DNA from: Methylobacterium longum
GTDB taxonomy: Bacteria > Pseudomonadota > Alphaproteobacteria > Rhizobiales > Beijerinckiaceae
Reading direction: 5' to 3'
Assembly: GCF_022179385.1 (NCBI RefSeq)
Contig: NZ_BPQS01000010.1
Span: 1 to 64,000, forward strand
DNA: 64,000 nucleotides
The stretch's first letter is position 1. Every line of letters starts with the position of its first letter. The notes under the pieces were generated by a model, which had not been told where the DNA came from, did no database searches, and saw nothing but the letters and a program-made list of their open reading frames with translations. Both the position numbers and the translations under genes were made by a program. Below are positions 18,284 through 27,375 of the stretch, piece by piece.

Positions 18284-19405
18284 ATGAGAGTCACTGTCGA
18301 GCGCGCGGCCCTGCTCAGATCGCTCGGCCACGTGCACCGGGTCGTCGAGCGCCGCAACACGATCCCGATCCTGTCGAACGTGCTCCTGCGGGCGGAGGGG
18401 TCGGGGCTGCAGCTCCGCGCGACCGATCTCGACATCGAGGTGACCGAGAGCGTGCCGGCCGACGTGTCCGATGCCGGCGCCACCACGGTGCCAGCGCACG
18501 TGATCTACGACATCGTCCGCAAGCTGCCCGACGGGGCCCAGGTCTCGCTGGAGACCGGCGGCGAGTCCGGCCAGATGACGATCCGCTCCGGGCGCTCGCG
18601 CTTCGCCCTGGGCGCCCTGCCAGAGGGCGACTTCCCGGACCTCGCCGCCGGCGAGATGCCCCACGGTTTCGAGATCGCCGGCGCCGACCTCAAGCGCCTG
18701 ATCGACAAGACCCAGTTCGCGATCTCCACCGAGGAGACGCGCTACTACCTCAACGGCATCTACCTGCACACGCTGGAGACCGAGGGCGGCCCGGTGATGC
18801 GGGCGGTGGCCACGGACGGACACCGGCTCGCCCGGGTGGAGATCCCGGCCCCCCAGGGCAGCGTCGGCATGCCCGGCGTGATCGTGCCCCGCAAGGCGGT
18901 CGCCGAGATCCAGAAGCTGCTCGACGACGGCGGCGAGACCGTCGCGGTCGACCTGTCGCCGGCCAAGATCCGCCTGCGCTTCGCCGACGGGCTGACCCTC
19001 ATCTCGAAGCTGATCGACGGTACCTTCCCGGACTACCAGCGGGTGATCCCGGCCAACAACGACAAGCGCCTGACCGTGGAGCGCGACGCCTTCGCCAAGG
19101 CCGTGGACCGCGTCTCGACCATCTCGTCGGAGCGCGGCCGCGCCGTGAAGCTCGGGCTCGGCGAGGGACGCCTCGCGCTCTCGGTGAACAACCCGGATTC
19201 GGGCAGCGCCACCGAGGAGCTCGACGTCGATTACGAGGCCGCGAACCTCGATATCGGCTTCAACGCCCGCTATCTGCTGGACATCACGGCGCAACTCGAG
19301 GGCGACACCGCCCTGTTCAAGCTCGCCGACCCGGGCTCCCCGACCCTGATCCAGGACCGCGAGGGCGCGCCGGCACTCTACGTGCTGATGCCGATGCGGG
19401 TCTGA
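18284..19405 (+). CDS. dnaN: DNA polymerase III beta sliding clamp
   Basis: 373 residues, full length. The clamp tethers Pol III to DNA. Three clamp domains are visible: N-terminal ERRNTIPILSNVLLRA, middle AISTEETRYYLNGIYLHT and VATDGHRLARVE, and C-terminal YEAANLDIGFNARYLLDI ending in LYVLMPMRV, the C-terminal residues that line the partner-binding pocket. ATG 18284. dnaA is not upstream; an MFS gene diverges instead. recF follows after a palindromic repeat. Confidence 0.98.
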   Translation: MRVTVERAALLRSLGHVHRVVERRNTIPILSNVLLRAEGSGLQLRATDLDIEVTESVPADVSDAGATTVPAHVIYDIVRKLPDGAQVSLETGGESGQMTIRSGRSRFALGALPEGDFPDLAAGEMPHGFEIAGADLKRLIDKTQFAISTEETRYYLNGIYLHTLETEGGPVMRAVATDGHRLARVEIPAPQGSVGMPGVIVPRKAVAEIQKLLDDGGETVAVDLSPAKIRLRFADGLTLISKLIDGTFPDYQRVIPANNDKRLTVERDAFAKAVDRVSTISSERGRAVKLGLGEGRLALSVNNPDSGSATEELDVDYEAANLDIGFNARYLLDITAQLEGDTALFKLADPGSPTLIQDREGAPALYVLMPMRV

Positions 19406-19432
19406 GCCGGCCGCGGCATCGCCCGTTCTCGC

Positions 19433-19546
19433 CCTCATGCTGAGGCGCCGGAGCGTCGCGGAGGCCTCGAAGGAGGCCTCCAGATGGTGGTAGGGGTTCC
19501 GGAGTTCTCCTTCGAGGTCCGCTGACGCGGTCACCTCAGGATGAGG
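19433..19546. repeat. Interspersed palindromic repeat, copy A
   Basis: About 114 bp, imperfect palindrome: cctcatgctgagg at the left end and cctcaggatgagg at the right, with inner arms around cgcggaggcctcgaaggagg and ttctccttcgaggtccgctg. The same layout and many of the same bases occur at 35875-36009. Sits between dnaN and recF. Resembles a repeated non-coding palindromic element family common in Methylobacterium genomes (recollection). Confidence 0.75.
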
Positions 19547-19613
19547 TGGTTGGATGGATGTCAGGTAGGACGAGACGTTCGAACACGGTGCGTCTCGACG
19601 TCCGGGGTCACCG

Positions 19614-20768
19614 ATGAGCGATGTCCTCGCTGCGCGGATCGAGCCCAACGAGTCGGATCTGCGCGTCACCCGCCTGATCGCCCGCGATTTCCGCAACCAC
19701 GCCGAACTCGAACTCGCCCCCGAGGCCCGGTTCGTCGCGCTCGTCGGCGAGAACGGTGCCGGCAAGACCAACCTGCTGGAGGCGATCTCCCTGTTCGTGC
19801 CGGGCCGCGGCCTGCGCCGGGCAGAGTTCGCCACCATGGCGCGCACCGGCGGCCCGGGCGGCTTCGCGGTGTCGCTGACCCTCGGCCGGGACGGTGCCGA
19901 GCACCGGCTCGGGACCGGGCTGGAGCCGCCGGGACCGGACGGCCGCACGAGCCGGCTCTGCCGCATCGACGGAGCGCCGGCCTCCTCCCCGGTGGCGTTC
20001 AGCGAGTTTCTCCGGGTGGTCTGGCTGACGCCGGACCTCGACGGCTTGTTCCGCGGCGCGGCCGGCGACCGGCGCCGGTTCCTCGATCGCCTCGTGCTGG
20101 CGGTGGATGCCGGCCACGGGGCGCGCGTCTCCGCGATGGAGCGGGCCCTGCGCTCGCGCAACCGGCTGCTGGAGGACCGTCCCGACGACGGCCGCTGGCT
20201 CGACGCGGTGGAGCGGGAGGTGGCGGAACTGGGCGTCGCCGTGGCGCTGGCCCGCCGGGAGACCGCCGAGCGCCTCGACCGGCTGATCGCCGAGACCCGG
20301 GACGACGCTCAGCCCTTCCCATGGGCCTCCATTCGCCTGGAGGGCGATCTCGACGACCTCGTGGCGGTCTGGCCGGCCATCGAGGCGGAGGATCGCTTCC
20401 GCCTCGCCCTGCGCAACGGCCGAAACCGGGACCGCGCGGCGGGCCGCACCCTGATCGGGCCGCAGAGCAGCGATCTTGTGGTCCGCCACGGACCCAAGGA
20501 CGTATCCGCCGGCACGGCGTCCACCGGCGAGCAGAAGGCGCTGCTGATCGGCCTCGTCCTCGCCCATGCCCGTCTGGTGCGGGTCATGAGCGGCATCGCG
20601 CCGGTGATCCTGCTCGACGAGGTCGCGGCGCATCTCGATCCCCGCCGGCGGGCCGGCCTGTTCGAGGCCCTGGAAGCGCTGCCCGGGCAGGTCTGGATGA
20701 CCGGTGCCGACCCGGATGCCTTCGCCCAGGCGGGCGCCCGGACGGAGGTGCTCCGGATCGGGGCCTGA
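19614..20768 (+). CDS. recF: DNA replication and repair protein RecF
   Basis: 384 residues. SMC-like ATPase that loads RecA at gaps with RecO and RecR. Walker A GENGAGKT at residues 45-52, signature STGEQKALLIGLVLAHA, Walker B VILLDEVAAHLD, and DFRNHAELEL at the N-terminus. ATG 19614. Its stop codon lies inside a 21-bp hairpin shared with the convergent chemoreceptor gene. gyrB, the usual neighbour, is absent. Confidence 0.97.
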   Translation: MSDVLAARIEPNESDLRVTRLIARDFRNHAELELAPEARFVALVGENGAGKTNLLEAISLFVPGRGLRRAEFATMARTGGPGGFAVSLTLGRDGAEHRLGTGLEPPGPDGRTSRLCRIDGAPASSPVAFSEFLRVVWLTPDLDGLFRGAAGDRRRFLDRLVLAVDAGHGARVSAMERALRSRNRLLEDRPDDGRWLDAVEREVAELGVAVALARRETAERLDRLIAETRDDAQPFPWASIRLEGDLDDLVAVWPAIEAEDRFRLALRNGRNRDRAAGRTLIGPQSSDLVVRHGPKDVSAGTASTGEQKALLIGLVLAHARLVRVMSGIAPVILLDEVAAHLDPRRRAGLFEALEALPGQVWMTGADPDAFAQAGARTEVLRIGA

Positions 20769-20782
20769 ACGGGGTTCAGGCC
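20762..20782. terminator. Bidirectional hairpin spanning the recF and MCP stop codons
   Basis: GGCCTGAAC (20762-20770), loop GGG, GTTCAGGCC (20774-20782): a perfect 9-bp stem that contains the TGA of recF and the TGA of the convergent chemoreceptor gene. With 7 bp between the two genes it would act on both transcripts. Confidence 0.6.
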
Positions 20783-22467
20783 GCCCGGACCGTTCCGAGG
20801 AAGCGGGACACCTCGGCGCCGAGATGCTCGGATTGCCGCGACAGCTCGCCGGCCGCCCCGAGCACCTGGGCCGCCGCCGCGCCGGTCTCCTCGGAGGCCC
20901 TGGCCACGCCGGTGATGTTGGTCGTCACCTGCTCCGTCCCGGTGGCCGCCTGCGCGACGTTGCGGACGATCTCCTGCGTGGCCGCGCCCTGCTGCTCCAC
21001 CGCTGCGGCGATCGTGGTCGCCACCCCGTTGATCTCGCGGATCCGGGCGGTGATCATGTCGATGGCCGAGACCGCCTGCCCGGTCACGCCCTGGATCTGC
21101 CCGATCTGCTGGCTGATCTCCTCGGTGGCCTTGGCGGTCTGCCCGGCCAGTTCCTTGACCTCGGCGGCGACCACCGCGAAGCCGCGCCCCGCCTCGCCGG
21201 CACGGGCCGCCTCGATCGTGGCGTTCAAGGCCAGCAGGTTGGTCTGCCCGGCGATGTTGGAGATCAGCCCGACCATGTCGCCGATCCGCGTCGCTGCCTG
21301 GCTCAGCACCCGGACGAGATGCTGGGTCTCGTCCGCCTCGCCGACGGCGGTCTGGGCGAGGTTGGCCGAGCCCAGAACCTGCCGGCCGATCTCCTGCACC
21401 GAGGTGCCCAGCTCCTCGGCCGCGGCGGCCACCGTCTGGACGTTGGCCGAGGCCTCTTCGGCCGCCGTCGCCACCGTGGTCGATTGGCTCGCCGTCTGAG
21501 ATGCCGAGACCGTCATGGTCTGGGCGGTGGCCTGCAGCTCGGTCGCCGAGGAGGAAACCATCCCGACGATACTGCCGACCGCCTGCTCGAACCCGTCGGC
21601 AAGCTCCAGCATGGTGCGCTTGCGCTCCACCGCTGCGGCCTCGTCGGCCCGTCGCTTCACCTCCGCCTCCTCGGCGGCTTTCCGGGTGACCATGGCCTTG
21701 ATGCCTTCGACAGCCTTGCCGACCGCCCCGACCTCGTCCCGACGGGCCGCTTCCTTGATCTCGGCGTTGATCTCGCCCTGTGCCATGCGTTGCAGGACCG
21801 AGACGAGGCGGTCGAGCGGGCGGGTGATGCCGACGGTCGCGACGAAGATCGCCGCGATCAGGCCGGCCAGCATGCCAAGGGCGCTGACGGTGATCAGGGC
21901 GCGGCGGGTGGCGTCGGTCTGATCGGTCAGATCGCCGGACCCCCGCTCCATGTAGGCCATGATGTCGTCCGCGAGCGTGTTTCCGTCGGTGAGCAGACCG
22001 GAGAAGACCGGGTCGATCGCCGTATGGACCAGGGCGAGGGCTTGGTCGTTCTGGTTGCCGGTGCCGAGCCGGCGCACGTCGCTCACGTCACCAAGGTAGC
22101 GCTCGATGCGCGCGGCCTGACCATCGATGCGGTCGGCGAAGCTCGGCGCATGCGCCCGGAAGGTAGTGAGCAGCTCCCGCACCTTGGGCACGGCCGCTTC
22201 GAAACCCGTGTTGGCCCCCTGCATTTGCCCCTGCTCGGTCTCGGCGATGATCCGATAGACCCAATAGTTCAGTTCGACGACCAGGCGGTTGAGCTGCCGC
22301 GATTCGGCGACGGCCGCCGCCTCGTTGACGATGAAGCGACTGTACCCATCGTCGATCGTCGTCATCCGTGACTGCGCGTACCAGACGCACGTGCCGACGA
22401 TCGCGCTGATCAGAGCGATGACGGCGACCAGCTTGGGCAGAACCTTGATGTTGGACAGGCGTAGCAC
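20776..22467 (-). CDS. Methyl-accepting chemotaxis protein
   Basis: 563 residues. Layout: N-terminal membrane helix ([17 protein letters not shown], about residues 14-30), a periplasmic helical ligand domain of about 170 residues, a second helix (residues about 190-215), HAMP, then the cytoplasmic signalling helix with the conserved tip [37 protein letters not shown]. No CheR-docking pentapeptide at the C-terminus (LGTVRAA). Ligand unknown. No che genes adjacent. Stop codon shared with the recF hairpin. Confidence 0.94.
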   Translation of the reverse strand: MLRLSNIKVLPKLVAVIALISAIVGTCVWYAQSRMTTIDDGYSRFIVNEAAAVAESRQLNRLVVELNYWVYRIIAETEQGQMQGANTGFEAAVPKVRELLTTFRAHAPSFADRIDGQAARIERYLGDVSDVRRLGTGNQNDQALALVHTAIDPVFSGLLTDGNTLADDIMAYMERGSGDLTDQTDATRRALITVSALGMLAGLIAAIFVATVGITRPLDRLVSVLQRMAQGEINAEIKEAARRDEVGAVGKAVEGIKAMVTRKAAEEAEVKRRADEAAAVERKRTMLELADGFEQAVGSIVGMVSSSATELQATAQTMTVSASQTASQSTTVATAAEEASANVQTVAAAAEELGTSVQEIGRQVLGSANLAQTAVGEADETQHLVRVLSQAATRIGDMVGLISNIAGQTNLLALNATIEAARAGEAGRGFAVVAAEVKELAGQTAKATEEISQQIGQIQGVTGQAVSAIDMITARIREINGVATTIAAAVEQQGAATQEIVRNVAQAATGTEQVTTNITGVARASEETGAAAAQVLGAAGELSRQSEHLGAEVSRFLGTVRAA

Positions 22468-22869
22468 GGTCTTGTGACCTCGACTCAGGATCGGCGACTG
22501 GTGAAGGCGAGAAATCTACCTCGACCATCGTCTTGTGAGGTAAAAATGATCCCAATCATATGTCGATGTCAAGGCATAGTCGGTTGAGTGTTCATGAAAT
22601 CATGTCTCTTGCAGCGATATCTGCAATAAAATTTGTAAAAAGTGGGACGAGCTGAAACCAATACATTCTTTAGAACGCTTAATATGTCGTTTCTATCATC
22701 AAACTATGCATACGAGTGTTCGTAGATTTACGGATATATTGCCGCCTCTTCATGTTCGCTGTGGCGTGGTGTCGTCGCTGGGCGCCCCAGGTCCGACCTT
22801 TTCAGCAGGCGCGGGGGCGCCACATAGGGGGCCGGCACGCCGCTGAAGTGCGCACGGAACCGCCAGCCC
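22468..22869. other. AT-rich gap upstream of the chemoreceptor gene
   Basis: 402 bp between divergent genes. About 22540-22750 is strikingly AT-rich for this genome, with aataaaatttgtaaaaag and a TGCAG-cgataT-CTGCA inverted repeat near 22610. No open frame with a credible start is seen on either strand. Probably the promoter region of the chemoreceptor and possibly of the glyoxalase gene, or a remnant of foreign DNA. Confidence 0.55.
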
Positions 22870-23265
22870 ATGTCCAAGCCCGTCCACGCCATGATCCGCG
22901 TCCTCGAGGAGGCGCGCGCGCGCGACTACTACGACCGCGCCTTCGGGCTCGCAGTCTCAGACCGTTTCGATTTTCCCGACTTCACCCTCGTCTACCTGCG
23001 GGATCCGAACTCGCCGTTCGAACTGGAGCTCACGGTGAACAAGGGGCGGGACAAGCCGTACGATCTCGGCGACGGCTACGGTCACATCGCCTTCGTGGTC
23101 GACGACGTCGAGGCCGAGCACGCCCGGCACCGGCGCGAGGGCTTCACCGCCACAGACCTGAAGACGCTCAAGCACGGGGAGGCGGTGCTGGCGCGGTTCT
23201 TCTTCGCCACGGACCCGGACGGCTACAAGATCGAGGTCATCCAGCGCGGCGGTCGCTTCGCCTGA
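22870..23265 (+). CDS. gloA: Glyoxalase I-type lactoylglutathione lyase (VOC family)
   Basis: 131 residues, the family length. GloA converts the methylglyoxal-glutathione hemithioacetal to S-lactoylglutathione. The four expected metal ligands are visible: His near residue 6 (PVHAMIRV), Glu in FELELTVN, His in GYGHIAFVVDD, and Glu in DGYKIEVIQR. Spacing follows bacterial GloA. The N-terminus is slightly shorter before the first ligand than usual. ATG 22870. Followed 43 bp later by a histidine-phosphatase gene. Confidence 0.88.
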   Translation: MSKPVHAMIRVLEEARARDYYDRAFGLAVSDRFDFPDFTLVYLRDPNSPFELELTVNKGRDKPYDLGDGYGHIAFVVDDVEAEHARHRREGFTATDLKTLKHGEAVLARFFFATDPDGYKIEVIQRGGRFA

Positions 23266-23308
23266 CCGGTCCGACGCCGCCATCCCTTCCACAACCGTAT
23301 CGAGATCC

Positions 23309-23896
23309 ATGCAGGACAACATCCGGATCGTTTGCATCCGCCACGGACAATCCACGTTCAACGCCGCCCACCGGCACGGGGGCGGCGATCCCGGCCTCCC
23401 CGACGCCCGCCTGACCGACCTCGGTCAGGCCCAGGCCCGGGCCGCGCGGGACCGGCTCCGGCCGATCCCGTTCGAGCTGGTGGTGGTCTCGCCCCTGACC
23501 CGCGCCATCGAGACCGCCGCGATCCTGTTCGGCGACCATCCGCACCGGCCGCGCGTGCTGATCGAGGTGCTGCACCGCGAGTGCCAGGAGAGCAGCTGCG
23601 ACGTCGGCCGGGCGGCTTCCGAGATCGCGGCCGAGTTCCCGCACCTCGACGTCGGGCATCTGCCGGAGATCTGGTGGCACGCGGAGGCGGGCAGCGAGGT
23701 CGGTGGCTATCCGGTGGAGCCGCGTCCCCTGTTCGACGCGCGGGTCGCGGCGTTCCGGGAGTGGCTGCGCGCGCGGCCCGAGAAGACCATCGCGGTGGTC
23801 GGCCACGGCACGTTCTTCTACCACCTCACCGGCACGTTCCTGGAGAATTGCGGCCTCATCGAGCTCGACCTCGACGCCGCGCCCGCCGCGGCCTGA
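23309..23896 (+). CDS. Histidine phosphatase (phosphoglycerate mutase-like)
   Basis: 195 residues. RHG motif IRHGQST at residues 10-16 gives the phosphorylated histidine; the second catalytic His is in VVGHGTFF near residue 167, with Arg in SPLTRAIETA. It belongs to the broad PGM-like phosphatase superfamily; substrate unknown. Not a glycolytic GpmA (too short, lacks its dimer region). Its stop codon directly abuts the stop of the next, convergent gene, giving the palindrome GCCTGATCAGGC. Confidence 0.85.
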   Translation: MQDNIRIVCIRHGQSTFNAAHRHGGGDPGLPDARLTDLGQAQARAARDRLRPIPFELVVVSPLTRAIETAAILFGDHPHRPRVLIEVLHRECQESSCDVGRAASEIAAEFPHLDVGHLPEIWWHAEAGSEVGGYPVEPRPLFDARVAAFREWLRARPEKTIAVVGHGTFFYHLTGTFLENCGLIELDLDAAPAAA

Positions 23897-24637
23897 TCAG
23901 GCGGTGACCTTGGGGCGCAGCCTGGCGGGTACCACGGCGCGCGCCGCGTCCAGGCGCTGACGGGCCCCGGCCAGGGCGATCTCCGGGGCTTGGCGACCGA
24001 GGGCGAGGGCCGCCTCCAGGATCGCGCAGGCCTGCTCCCAGGTGCCGGGAACGAAGGGGGCGGCCCCCTCGGCCACCTCTGCGGCGCAGCGGGCATCCTC
24101 TCCGGCCAGCCGGGCGGCCGTCGCCGTGCGGGAGACGGCGGCGGTGACCGCGCCTTCGCGCCAGCGCCGCACCTGGGCTGCCGCCTGCGAGCGCGCACCG
24201 CCGGTCCAGGCCGCAGCCTGCGCCGCCGCCATCGCGGCGGACAGGTCCCCGGCCGTGGCGCAGGCTGCAGCATCCTCGGCCATGCCGGCCATCGCGCACA
24301 GGGGCGCGAGGATCCGGCGGACGCTCTGGACCGCCAGGCACCGGGTGCGGGCGGCCTCGCTCTCCGGCGTGTCGGCGCTGCCCGAGAGCCGCAGCACGAA
24401 GGCCATCAACCGCGGCCGCACGTCGTCCGGCATGGCGTCGTTGAGCCCCAGGGCGTAGGCGGCGACCGGCCGCGAGAAGCAGGGCGGGCAATCCGCGCTG
24501 GAGCGGATCGTCCGGTAGGGCAGGCCCGCGGCCACGACCGCCGCCTCGTTGATGCAGGTGCCGCCGTCGGGGCCGGGGAACGGGTGCGAACCCGCGAGCA
24601 GCCGCCAGTTCAGGATCGTCTGGAAGTCGGCGGGCAT
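23897..24637 (-). CDS. Conserved protein of unknown function
   Basis: 246 residues from ATG 24637 (MPADFQTILNWRLLAGS). I recognise a conserved uncharacterised family: N-terminal FPGPDGGTCINEAA, then CPPCFSRPVAAYAL, and a run of alanine-rich helices to LALGRQAPE near the C-terminus. Several cysteines in the N-terminal third (GGTC, CPPC) might bind metal. No signal peptide. The open frame runs further upstream over the NicO gene but lacks hallmarks there. It lies 58 bp downstream of the NicO gene, on the same strand. Confidence 0.7.
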   Translation of the reverse strand: MPADFQTILNWRLLAGSHPFPGPDGGTCINEAAVVAAGLPYRTIRSSADCPPCFSRPVAAYALGLNDAMPDDVRPRLMAFVLRLSGSADTPESEAARTRCLAVQSVRRILAPLCAMAGMAEDAAACATAGDLSAAMAAAQAAAWTGGARSQAAAQVRRWREGAVTAAVSRTATAARLAGEDARCAAEVAEGAAPFVPGTWEQACAILEAALALGRQAPEIALAGARQRLDAARAVVPARLRPKVTA

Positions 24638-24695
24638 CGGCGCTCTCCCGTGTCGGCGCGCAGCGTGGCACGCCGGGGCTCCGATGGCGAGCCCT

Positions 24696-25688
24696 TCAGC
24701 CGGCAAGGCCGGGCGCGAGGCCGGAGAGCATCGCGATCCCCAGCACCAGCACGAAGGCGGCGGCCACGAGTTCCAGCCCGCCCAGCACCAAGAGCCCGGC
24801 CCGGCCCCGGCCGCCCGCGAGGCGGAGCGCCGCGCGCTTGGCGAAGACCGCGAGGCAGGCGAGCGCCGACGTGGTGAGCGCTGTTCCGAGAGCCATGGCG
24901 AGCACCGCGACAACCCCGGCCCCCGGCACGCCCTGCGACACCGCGAAGATCAGGACCAGCACCGCCCCGGCACAGGGGCGCGAGCCCGCCGCCAGCACGA
25001 CCCCGGCCCGCGCGCGCCACGAATCCAGGCTCTCGAACGCCTCCGGCCCGGGCAGGTGGACGCAGCCGGGACCGCAGGCGGCGCCGAGCCGGGCGAGGCG
25101 ACCGGCCTTGCGCCACGTCAGCGCCAGGCCGACCGCGGCCACGAGGGCGAAGCTCGCTGTCTCGATCAGCGTGCCGGCCCGGGTCAGGCTGGCCGCGGTG
25201 GCGTTGAGGATGAGGCTGCCGACGCCGACGATCGCCCCGGCCACGCAGGCCTGGAGCAGCGCGGCGCCGACGCTCAGGGCGCAGCCGCGCCGCAATGCCC
25301 GCTCGCCCGCCACGATGTAGCCGGCGATCACCGCCTTGCCGTGGCCCGGCCCGGCCGCGTGGAACACGCCGTACGCGAAGGCGAGCCCGATCAGCGGGCT
25401 CCAGCTGCCTCCGCCCCGGAGCGCGCCCACCGCGGCGTTGAGGCTGCGCGAAAAGCTCGCCTGCAGCGCGAGGAGGATCCCGCCGAGTCCTGTCGCCGCC
25501 GGAGCGGCCTCGCGGAAGCCGATGCCGAAGGGCGAGCGCGGCGGCGCCGCGGCGAGGCCGGGCGCCACGAGCCACGCGATCCCCGCGGCCAGGAGCGCGG
25601 CCAGCCCGACGGCCAGCGCCATCAGCCCGAGCCGCAGGCCCAGCCGCCCCGCCCCGGGGGGGGCGGCGATTCCGATCCCTACGGACAC
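24696..25688 (-). CDS. NicO-family nickel/cobalt transporter
   Basis: 330 residues from a GTG at 25688, inside the end of the upstream DUF1007 gene (10-bp overlap), which suggests translational coupling. About 7 membrane segments. FHAAGPGHGKAVIAGYIVAGER holds the HxxGPGHGK element of NicO/RcnA transporters, and GSRPCAGAVLVLIFAVSQG is the second conserved motif. Transports Ni2+ or Co2+; direction cannot be told. A homopolymer of 8 C on the coding strand lies near the start (25657-25664). Confidence 0.85.
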   Translation of the reverse strand: MSVGIGIAAPPGAGRLGLRLGLMALAVGLAALLAAGIAWLVAPGLAAAPPRSPFGIGFREAAPAATGLGGILLALQASFSRSLNAAVGALRGGGSWSPLIGLAFAYGVFHAAGPGHGKAVIAGYIVAGERALRRGCALSVGAALLQACVAGAIVGVGSLILNATAASLTRAGTLIETASFALVAAVGLALTWRKAGRLARLGAACGPGCVHLPGPEAFESLDSWRARAGVVLAAGSRPCAGAVLVLIFAVSQGVPGAGVVAVLAMALGTALTTSALACLAVFAKRAALRLAGGRGRAGLLVLGGLELVAAAFVLVLGIAMLSGLAPGLAG

Positions 25689-26350
25689 GCGACGAGGATC
25701 CGGCTGGCGAACTGGACGCCGTAGGCGGAGGCGGCCGTGAGCGCCTCGAAGAACGCCTCGGTCATGCCGGAGGACCCAGCCTCCGCGGTCTTGGGCTGTT
25801 CGGTCTTCGGGCGGGTGACCGTGGCGGCACAGCCCTGCGGCGCGCCCGCGAGGGTCGCCGCGTCGGACCCTTCGGCGAACGAGAAGGCGACGAAGTAGGT
25901 CGGATCGTAGACCTCCAGGGCGGCGACGCCCCGACCCTGCTGAACCGGCGTCTTCAGCGGCAGCAGGAAGGTCAGGACCAGGGCCCGGTCCTCCACGCGT
26001 GCCGCCGGTTCCTTCGGATCCGCGAAGGCCTGTTCCTTGCCGCCGACCTTCAGCTTCGTGAAGTAGCCGAACTCGGCGAGGTTGGCGGTGTTCTCGGCCG
26101 CGAGGCCCGCGAGTTCGTCGGGGCTCAGCGTGCCGTCCTTGTTGGCGTCGAGGCCCTGGGTGATGAAGGACGTGTATTCCGGATCGAAGCGCCACGTGTC
26201 GCGCACGCCCACGAGCCTGCCGTCCGCGTAGACGAGTTGCGCCCTGGCGGTGACCCAGACGTGCGGGTGGGCCGTGGCCGCCGTGGCGGCGCAGGCGAGA
26301 CCGGCGGCGAGGATTGCGAGCCGTTTGAGGCGGTGCGTGGCAGTCAACAT
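25679..26350 (-). CDS. DUF1007 periplasmic protein, partner of NicO transporter
   Basis: 223 residues from ATG 26350 (MLTATHRLKRLAILAAG); a GTG four codons upstream is possible. A signal peptide ends near ATAAHPHVWV, and HPHVWVTAR is the DUF1007 N-terminal hallmark, with histidines suited to metal binding. A loop DANKDGTLSPDEL at about residues 70-82 matches the EF-hand calcium loop. Genes of this family are commonly paired with NicO transporters, as here. Likely delivers or senses metal in the periplasm. Confidence 0.82.
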   Translation of the reverse strand: MLTATHRLKRLAILAAGLACAATAATAHPHVWVTARAQLVYADGRLVGVRDTWRFDPEYTSFITQGLDANKDGTLSPDELAGLAAENTANLAEFGYFTKLKVGGKEQAFADPKEPAARVEDRALVLTFLLPLKTPVQQGRGVAALEVYDPTYFVAFSFAEGSDAATLAGAPQGCAATVTRPKTEQPKTAEAGSSGMTEAFFEALTAASAYGVQFASRILVACP

Positions 26351-26439
26351 CGGGCGAAGCACGCTCGCGGCGGGACGGGGGCGGGGCGGTCCCTTTCCTC
26401 ACGCGCCGGTGGGGCGAAAGCGAGGCGTCCCGGCCCGGC

Positions 26440-27345
26440 TCACTGCTCCGTGTCGAGGCCCATCACCTGGAAGCTCACCCGCAGGTCGTTCGACATCGGG
26501 ATGTCGAGGCGCTCGCCGTTCGGCAGGCGCTTGAGGAACCAGCGCTCGTAGGTCCAGCGCAGGGCCCGCGACTCGGCGAGCCGCGTGAAGGTCCGGCTGA
26601 CGATCTCGGCGAGTTCCGGATCGTCCTTGCGGAACATGATCCCGTAGGGTTCGTACGAGAGCTTGTCGGGCAGCACCGTGTAGTTCGCCCCGTCCTGCGC
26701 ATCGGTGGCGATCAGCCCGTACAGCAGCACGTCGTCGGTGGCGAAGGCCGCGGCCTGGCCGGCCTTGACCATGGCGTAGGAGGCGGCGTGGTCCGGCGCC
26801 GTCACCACCTGCGCGTCGATCCTGAGCCGGGCGAGCTGATCGCGCACGGCCTTCTCGTTGGTGGTGCCGGCCGTCACCACGACGGTCTTGCCGCCGAGGT
26901 CCCGGTAGGAGGCGATGCCGGAGCCCCGCTTCACCAGGAGCTGCGTCGCGCTGATGTAGTCCACCGGCGAGAAGGCGACCTGCTTGCGCCGCTCGGCGTT
27001 GGCGGTGGTCGAGCCGCATTCGAGGTCGATCTTGCCCGAGGTCACGGCCGGGATGCGGGTCTCCGCGGTGACCGGCGCGTAGCGGATCTTCACCGGTCGG
27101 CCGATCGCCGCCTGGATGTCGTCGGCGATCTCGCCGCAGAGGTCGATGGCGTAGCCGATCGCCCGGGGGCTGCCGTCCGGGCGCTTGCCCTCCACGAAGG
27201 AGAACGGCACCGAGCTCTCCCGGTAGCCGAGCACGATCTCGCCGCGCTCGGCGACGCTCCGCAATGTGCCGGTGAGAACCTCCACGGCGGAGGCGGGCGC
27301 CGCCGCCAGCGCCAGCGCCAGAACCGCGACGAGCCGCACGACCAT
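26440..27345 (-). CDS. Glutamate/aspartate-type periplasmic binding protein (orphan GltI paralogue)
   Basis: 301 residues from ATG 27345, chosen for GGAGG 8 bp upstream. A signal peptide (MVVRLVAVLALALAAAPASA) precedes a solute-binding fold with IDLECGSTTANAERRKQVAF and YEPYGIMFRKDD, both shared with the GltI at 34851. It has no permease or ATPase genes next to it; it lies 31 bp downstream of a DctA/GltP carrier gene on the same strand. It may share the gltJKL permease or act with the carrier. Confidence 0.85.
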   Translation of the reverse strand: MVVRLVAVLALALAAAPASAVEVLTGTLRSVAERGEIVLGYRESSVPFSFVEGKRPDGSPRAIGYAIDLCGEIADDIQAAIGRPVKIRYAPVTAETRIPAVTSGKIDLECGSTTANAERRKQVAFSPVDYISATQLLVKRGSGIASYRDLGGKTVVVTAGTTNEKAVRDQLARLRIDAQVVTAPDHAASYAMVKAGQAAAFATDDVLLYGLIATDAQDGANYTVLPDKLSYEPYGIMFRKDDPELAEIVSRTFTRLAESRALRWTYERWFLKRLPNGERLDIPMSNDLRVSFQVMGLDTEQ

Positions 27346-27375
27346 GACCTGCCCTCCGAGCCGCACCGGATCCGG

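Noticed and set aside
16541..20161. Minus-strand open frame of about 1,200 codons running under the MFS gene, dnaN and recF
   Set aside because: It crosses three well-supported genes in another frame; no domain in its translation and no RBS.
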